Shown piece after piece: positions 6,713 to 9,781 of a stretch of 9,781 bases of DNA. Position numbers and translations under genes: made by a program. The notes beneath the pieces are model-generated. The model saw nothing but the letters and a program-made list of their open reading frames with translations. It did no database searches and was not told the DNA's origin. Source of the stretch: Gemmatimonadaceae bacterium (GTDB taxonomy: Bacteria; Gemmatimonadota; Gemmatimonadetes; Gemmatimonadales; Gemmatimonadaceae); the NCBI GenBank assembly GCA_013820975.1, contig JACDHQ010000033.1:1-9781 (forward strand). The letters are read 5' to 3'. The first letter of the stretch is position 1, and every line of letters begins with the position of its first letter.

Positions 6713-7173
6713 GTGTTACGGTCGGGTGGCGACTCTCCACCGTAGAACGGCAAAACGGAGCGTCGTGTTACGGTCGGGTGGCGACTCTCCACCGTAGAAC
6801 GGCAAAACGAATTGTCGTTCTACGGTCGGGCTCCAACTCTCCCCCGTAGCACGGCAAAACGGAGTGTCGTGTTACGGTCGGGTGGCGACTCTCCCCCGTA
6901 GAACGGCAAAACAGAGTGTCGTTCTACGGTCGGGCTCCAACTCTCCCCCGTAGCACGGCAAAACGGAGTGTCGTGTTACGGTCGGGTGGCGACTCTCCAC
7001 CGTAGAACGGCAAAACGAATTGTCGTTCTACGGTCGGGCTCCAACTCTCCCCCGCTAACCGACACTCAACATTGCCGTTCCACGGTCGGGCCCCGCCTCT
7101 CCCCCGCTAACCGACACTCAACATTGCCGTTCCACGGTCGGGCCCCGCCTCTCCACCGCTAACCGACACTCAA
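6713..7173. repeat. Tandem repeat array B, 52-bp unit, nine copies
   Basis: Units start at 6713, 6765, 6817, 6869, 6921, 6973, 7025, 7077 and 7129, exactly 52 bp apart; the ninth is cut at the AlkA-like stop codon. Units 1, 2, 4 and 6 start GTGTTACGGTCGGGTGGCGA. Units 3, 5 and 7 start GTTCTACGGTCGGGCTCCAA. Units 8 and 9 start GTTCCACGGTCGGGCCCCGC. Units 7-9 have a different right half, with GCTAACCGACACTCAA. Units 2-3 equal 6-7 over about 80 bp, so the array seems to have grown partly by 104-bp double units. Junctions between units form inverted repeats. The array fills the convergent interval completely: it starts 2 bp after the DedA-like TAG and ends on the TGA of the AlkA-like gene. No gene is seen in this stretch. 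Confidence 0.97.
6791..6826. other. 15-bp hairpin inside array B (also at 6999-7034)
   Basis: ACCGTAGAACGGCAA, a 6-nt loop AACGAA, and TTGTCGTTCTACGGT form a 15-bp stem with a single G-T position. The same 36 bases recur at 6999-7034. Shorter versions span the other junctions (for example units 3-4, 4-5 and 5-6). There is no T tract on either side, so it is not a standard intrinsic terminator. Confidence 0.85.
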
Positions 7174-7778
7174 GCAGTGTCGAGGCTTCGCCACAAATAC
7201 CAGCTCGCCACACTCGCATGGGGTCGCCACGGCTTGCCGATGCGCAGCACGTCCTGCGGCAGTGGGCGCTTGCGGAGGCCGTAGGCCTTCCAGATCGCGT
7301 TCTGAATTCCGAGGTCGAGCTCGGGCAGCACGTCGGGGCGGTGCAGCTGGAACATGAGGAACATCTGCGCAGTCCAGCGGCCGATTCCCTTCACCTGGGT
7401 GATGGTGGTGATGAGCTCCTCGTCGGGCAGCCGGGCGATGCGCGTGAGGGGGACGCTCCCTTCATGCACGCGCGTTGCGAGGTCGCGGAGGTAGCTGATC
7501 TTCTGTCGTGAGACCCCGGCCGCCTGGAGCGCCGCGTCGGGCGTCGCCAGCAGCTGCTCTGCCGTCGGCGCGCGGCCGCCGTAGATGGCGTGCATCCGGC
7601 TGAGGATCGTCGCCGCGGCCTTGCCGGAGAGCTGCTGGTAGATGATCGACCGTGTCAACGCACGAAAGTGCGAGCGCTGGCGCGAGGTGCCGAGCTCGCA
7701 CGTGCCCACCGAGCGGATGATCGCGCCGAGCACCGGGTCGGCGCGCTTCAGGTGGCGGATCGCCGCGGTATGATTCAT
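7170..7778 (-). CDS. AlkA-like 3-methyladenine DNA glycosylase (HhH-GPD)
   Basis: This 202-aa base-excision repair enzyme should remove alkylated bases from DNA. It lacks the extra N-terminal domain of E. coli AlkA and is closer in size to short forms such as yeast Mag1. Seen in order: FRALTRSIIYQQLSGKAA (38-55), GVSRQKISYLRDLA (88-101), the helix-hairpin-helix VKGIGRWTAQMFLMF (129-143), and LPELDLGIQNA with the expected catalytic Asp155. The hairpin has Trp135 at the place where bifunctional OGG/Nth enzymes carry a lysine, so it should be monofunctional. The C-terminus ends in WRPHASVASWYLWRSL, typical of the family. ATG 7778 is chosen because the conserved region starts soon after and a TATCCT lies 6 nt upstream; no ribosome site is seen. 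The frame extends upstream but only into the divergent gene. The stop TGA is the edge of array B. Confidence 0.93.
   Translation of the reverse strand: MNHTAAIRHLKRADPVLGAIIRSVGTCELGTSRQRSHFRALTRSIIYQQLSGKAAATILSRMHAIYGGRAPTAEQLLATPDAALQAAGVSRQKISYLRDLATRVHEGSVPLTRIARLPDEELITTITQVKGIGRWTAQMFLMFQLHRPDVLPELDLGIQNAIWKAYGLRKRPLPQDVLRIGKPWRPHASVASWYLWRSLDTA
7769..7774 (+). promoter_or_regulatory. Possible -10 element for the 90-aa protein gene
   Basis: TATGAT (one mismatch to TATAAT) on the plus strand would give a transcript start near 7781 and a leader of about 37 nt carrying the ribosome site. It lies inside the first codons of the divergent glycosylase gene. No clear -35. Confidence 0.35.
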
Positions 7779-7784
7779 GGAGAA

Positions 7785-7790
7785 AGGATA
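7785..7790 (-). promoter_or_regulatory. Likely -10 element for the AlkA-like gene, leaderless
   Basis: TATCCT on the minus strand is followed by TTCTCC and then ATG, the same 6-nt gap as at the DUF445 and DUF502 starts. Purine-rich ribosome site is absent, as expected of a leaderless mRNA. Confidence 0.5.
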
Positions 7791-7818
7791 CCGCACGACC
7801 GCACCAACGGGAGGGACC

Positions 7819-8091
7819 ATGTCGCGAGCATTCCTCAGGGACGACGCGGAAGGGGAGATGCCCCGCCGCAATTACGCGCTGCCCGAGCGCGACGATCCCG
7901 ACTTCGACCGCATCGCCGCGCAGGCGCTGCTCGAGGCCGCGCGCGTCGGCGAGACCCAGCTCGCCGAGCGGGCGACCGGCTACTACTGGGGGGAGCCGCG
8001 GCTGGCGCCACATGTCGAGCGGATCCTGGCCGAGGCGGAGCGTACCAGCGACGAGCGGCTCGAGCAGCTGGCGAGGCGCTTCCTGCGCTGA
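7819..8091 (+). CDS. Conserved-looking hypothetical protein, 90 aa
   Basis: I cannot assign a function. The protein starts MSRAFLRDDAEGEMPRRNYA, continues LPERDDPDFDRIAAQALLEAA, then ATGYYWGEPRL and HVERILAEAERTSDERLEQL. It is acidic and basic in equal measure, probably helical in the second half, without membrane segments or cysteines. The MSRAF-plus-acidic opening is reminiscent of the start of some GreA/GreB-like proteins, and ALLEAARVGET faintly of a Gre C-terminal motif, but the rest does not fit and no Gre domain is present. ATG 7819 has a strong GGGAGGG ribosome site 3-4 nt upstream. An in-frame ATG at 7777 overlaps the divergent glycosylase start codon and is less likely. The DUF502 gene follows after 26 bp. 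Confidence 0.72.
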   Translation: MSRAFLRDDAEGEMPRRNYALPERDDPDFDRIAAQALLEAARVGETQLAERATGYYWGEPRLAPHVERILAEAERTSDERLEQLARRFLR

Positions 8092-8105
8092 ACGGCAGCA
8101 CCCTG

Positions 8106-8111
8106 TATCTT
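8106..8111 (+). promoter_or_regulatory. Likely -10 element for DUF502, leaderless
   Basis: TATCTT is followed by CCCCGC and GTG 8118, a 6-nt gap. It lies in the 26-bp gap after the 90-aa gene, so DUF502 may have its own start as well as read-through. No ribosome site and no obvious -35. Confidence 0.5.
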
Positions 8112-8117
8112 CCCCGC

Positions 8118-8702
8118 GTGCGCAGACTCGCCAACTACTTCCTGCGCGGGCTCGTCGTGCTCGCGCCGCTCGTCATCACGCTCTGGATCACCTACGAGCT
8201 GTTCCGTCGCGTGGACGGATTGCTCGGGCTGCCGATCCCGGGGCTCGGCCTGGTGCTCACGGTCGCGGTGATCACCACGTTCGGATTCCTTGCGTCGAAC
8301 CTCATCACGCGCGGCTGGCTGGCCGCGTTGGAGAGCGTCTTCGCGCGGCTGCCCTTCGTGCGCCTGCTCTACTCCTCCACGCGCGACCTGCTCGATGCAT
8401 TCGTCGGCGAGAAGCGGCGTTTCGACCGGCCGGTGGCGATCACGCTCACGCCGGGAGGCACGCTCAAGGCGATGGGGTTCGTCACGCGGGACTCGCTCGA
8501 CGTGCTCGGGATGCCCGGCTACGTCGCGGTGTACCTGCCGCAGTCGTACAACTTCGCCGGCAACCTGCTGATGGTGCCGGCTGCGCAGGTGGAGCCGGTG
8601 CCTGCGGAAAGTGCGGACGTGATGACGTTCATCGTCAGTGGTGGCGTGAGTGGCGGAGCGACGCAGGCACCTCGAAACGGCAGCGTGCTCCCACCCGCTT
8701 GA
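8118..8702 (+). CDS. DUF502 family membrane protein
   Basis: This 194-aa protein matches DUF502, a family of small two-helix membrane proteins of unknown biochemical role. Membrane segments are at about 8-27 (FLRGLVVLAPLVITLWITY) and 43-62 (LGLVLTVAVITTFGFLASNL). Typical blocks follow: RLPFVRLLYSSTRDLLDAF (77-95), GFVTRD (120-125), VAVYLPQSYNFAGNLLMVP (136-154) and FIVSGGVSGG (171-180). The soluble C-terminal part probably forms a beta-rich domain on one face of the membrane. GTG 8118 is chosen because the family begins with a short basic stretch just before the first helix; longer versions would read into the upstream gene. The TGA at 8700-8702 is a few bases before array C. Confidence 0.92.
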   Translation: MRRLANYFLRGLVVLAPLVITLWITYELFRRVDGLLGLPIPGLGLVLTVAVITTFGFLASNLITRGWLAALESVFARLPFVRLLYSSTRDLLDAFVGEKRRFDRPVAITLTPGGTLKAMGFVTRDSLDVLGMPGYVAVYLPQSYNFAGNLLMVPAAQVEPVPAESADVMTFIVSGGVSGGATQAPRNGSVLPPA

Positions 8703-8706
8703 CCGT

Positions 8707-8911
8707 GTCGTTTCACGGTGGCGCGACACACGTGTGATCCCGCGACAACTCGACAGCAGTTGTCGTCTCACAGTGGCGCGACACACGTGTGATCCCGCGA
8801 CAACTCAATACTAGTTGTCGTCTCACGGAGCCGGTCCGCTCTTAGATTCGCCGACAACTCTCGAGCAGTTGTCGTCTCACGGCGGCGCGATCCCGCCGCT
8901 CCCGGGACAAA
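8707..8911. repeat. Tandem repeat array C, 54-55-bp unit, about 3.8 copies
   Basis: Units start at 8707, 8762, 8817 and 8871. Units 1 and 2 (55 bp) are nearly identical and contain the palindrome CACACGTGTG. Unit 3 (54 bp) has a different middle. Unit 4 is partial and ends at the ppc stop codon. Each junction carries CGACAACT, a 7-nt loop and AGTTGTCG (8743-8765, 8798-8820, 8852-8874): the stem is constant and the loops all differ (CGACAGC, CAATACT, CTCGAGC). Each unit starts GTCGTYTCAC, related to the core of arrays A and B. Unit 4 has a further stem, GCGGCG / CGCCGC (8882-8899), just downstream of ppc. There is no T tract. The array fills the interval between the convergent DUF502 and ppc genes. 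Confidence 0.93.
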
Positions 8912-9781
8912 CTACCCGGTGTTCCGGAGTCCCTGCGCAATCCCGCTCAGCGTCGTCGACAGCGCCTCCTCGATCCGCTCGCGCGCGGCCTCGTCGGGCT
9001 CCGCGCGCTTCTTTCGCAGCAGCGCCACCTGCAGCAGCGACAGCGGGTCAACGTAGGGATTCCGCAGCGCGATCGCTGCCTGCAGCACGGGCGTGTCGGT
9101 GAGCAGCTGCTCCGTGCCGCGGATCGCATGGATGGCCGCGACCGTGCGCTCGAACTCGGCCTCGAGCTGCCCGAACAGCTGCATGTCGCCGCCGAGGTGT
9201 TCGACGTACAGGCGCGCGATCTCGAGATCCGCCTTGGCACACACCATCTCGATCTTGCCGAGCAGGTCGTCGAAGAACGGCCACGAGCGCGCCATCTCCT
9301 GCAGCGTTGCCAGGCCATCCGGTGTCGTGGCCAATTCGTCGAGCGCGGTGCCTGCGCCGAGCCAGCCCGTGAGCATCAGCCGCACCTGCGTCCAGCCGAA
9401 CCCCCACGGGATGGCGCGAATGCCGGAGATGCCCGACTTCGCGCCCGGTCGGTACGCGGGACGTGAGCCGAAGCGCGCGTCCGCGAGCTCCGCGATCGGC
9501 GTCGCCGCGCGGAACATCGTGAAGAGCGCATCGTCCTCGTGCACGAGCGCGCGGTACACCGCGAGCGACCGCGACGACAGCGTCTCCATCACCTCGGCAA
9601 AGCGCGCACGCTCGCCGTCGGCCAGCACACCCTCGATCGGGCCGCACGTGTGCAGCAGCGCACCCGACAGCGTCACCTCAAGCGTGCGCTCGGCGATCGG
9701 CAGCAGCCCGAACTGCTGCGAGATGATTTCCCCCTGCTCCGTGATCTTGATGGAGCCCTCGACCGTCCCCGGGGGCAGCGC
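8912..9781 (-). CDS. ppc: Phosphoenolpyruvate carboxylase, C-terminal 289 residues (gene runs off the right edge)
   Basis: PEP carboxylase makes oxaloacetate from phosphoenolpyruvate and bicarbonate to refill the TCA cycle. The visible part begins ALPPGTVEGSIKITEQGEII, which is the region just after the active-site arginines in this roughly 900-aa enzyme, and stays open to the window edge. Further hallmarks are FGSRPAYRPG, GIRAIPWGFGWTQVRLMLTG (a variant of the usual IPWVFAWTQ), RSWPFFDDLLGKIEMVCAKAD, ALRNPYVDPLSLLQVALL and the invariant C-terminal RNTG. Residues matching E. coli Lys773 (CAKAD), Arg832 (ALRN) and Asn881 (RNTG), which bind the inhibitor aspartate, are kept, so feedback inhibition by aspartate is plausible. 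The stop is TAG at 8912-8914, directly beside array C. The start and the catalytic N-terminal two-thirds are outside the window. Confidence 0.97.
   Translation of the reverse strand, partial: ALPPGTVEGSIKITEQGEIISQQFGLLPIAERTLEVTLSGALLHTCGPIEGVLADGERARFAEVMETLSSRSLAVYRALVHEDDALFTMFRAATPIAELADARFGSRPAYRPGAKSGISGIRAIPWGFGWTQVRLMLTGWLGAGTALDELATTPDGLATLQEMARSWPFFDDLLGKIEMVCAKADLEIARLYVEHLGGDMQLFGQLEAEFERTVAAIHAIRGTEQLLTDTPVLQAAIALRNPYVDPLSLLQVALLRKKRAEPDEAARERIEEALSTTLSGIAQGLRNTG

Noticed and set aside
6713..6826. Standard Rho-independent terminators in arrays B and C
   Set aside because: Good stems exist but no T tract follows on either strand. A different type of transcript end is still possible.
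6713..7173. CRISPR array
   Set aside because: Units are contiguous 52-bp tandem copies without unique spacers, and no cas genes are near.
8743..8874. Integron attC sites
   Set aside because: The stems resemble inverted repeats with GTTG ends, but the GTTRRRY core is not met, there is no integrase, and the copies are near-identical tandem units without cassettes.

Overview
The window is GC-rich bacterial DNA with tightly packed chromosomal housekeeping and membrane genes. There are no rRNA, tRNA, phage, transposase or CRISPR signs. The gene mix (soluble RsbRD_N-type histidine kinase, secreted M24 peptidase, DUF445, YczE-like, YqaA/DedA-like, AlkA-like glycosylase, DUF502, PEP carboxylase) and codon use suggest a Gemmatimonadota-like or similar high-GC Gram-negative genome. 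The taxon is inference. An outer-membrane-type lipoprotein supports a diderm cell.

Layout from left to right: a cytoplasmic sensor histidine kinase (+, 73-1197); a 57-aa unknown protein (-); a strong intrinsic terminator (-) for the next gene; an FKBP-type lipoprotein (-); a secreted Xaa-Pro aminopeptidase (-, 2136-3623); repeat array A (51-bp units); a DUF445 membrane protein (-, 4027-5289); only 36 bp later, a divergent YczE-like membrane protein (+) followed by a YqaA/DedA-like membrane protein (+); repeat array B (nine 52-bp units, 6713-7173); an AlkA-like DNA glycosylase (-); 40 bp later, a divergent 90-aa unknown protein (+) and a DUF502 membrane protein (+); repeat array C (about 55-bp units, 8707-8911); and the C-terminal part of phosphoenolpyruvate carboxylase (-), cut by the right edge. 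The genes do not form one pathway. They look like several short transcription units.

The most unusual content is in the intergenic DNA. Arrays A, B and C have different unit lengths (51, 52, 54-55 bp) and mostly different sequence. They nevertheless share a core close to TTGYCGTYYYACGGT in the same orientation, and each has an inverted repeat centred just before that core. Each array begins at or next to the stop codon of a minus-strand gene. B and C fill the whole interval between two convergent genes. A degenerate single unit may also follow the aminopeptidase stop. This looks like a family of stop-codon-adjacent 3'-end tandem repeats that could act as transcript ends, RNA structures or protein-binding arrays.

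A second pattern is regulatory. Three start codons (DUF445, AlkA-like, DUF502) lie exactly 6 nt after a -10-like hexamer (TACAAT, TATCCT, TATCTT), as expected of leaderless mRNAs.
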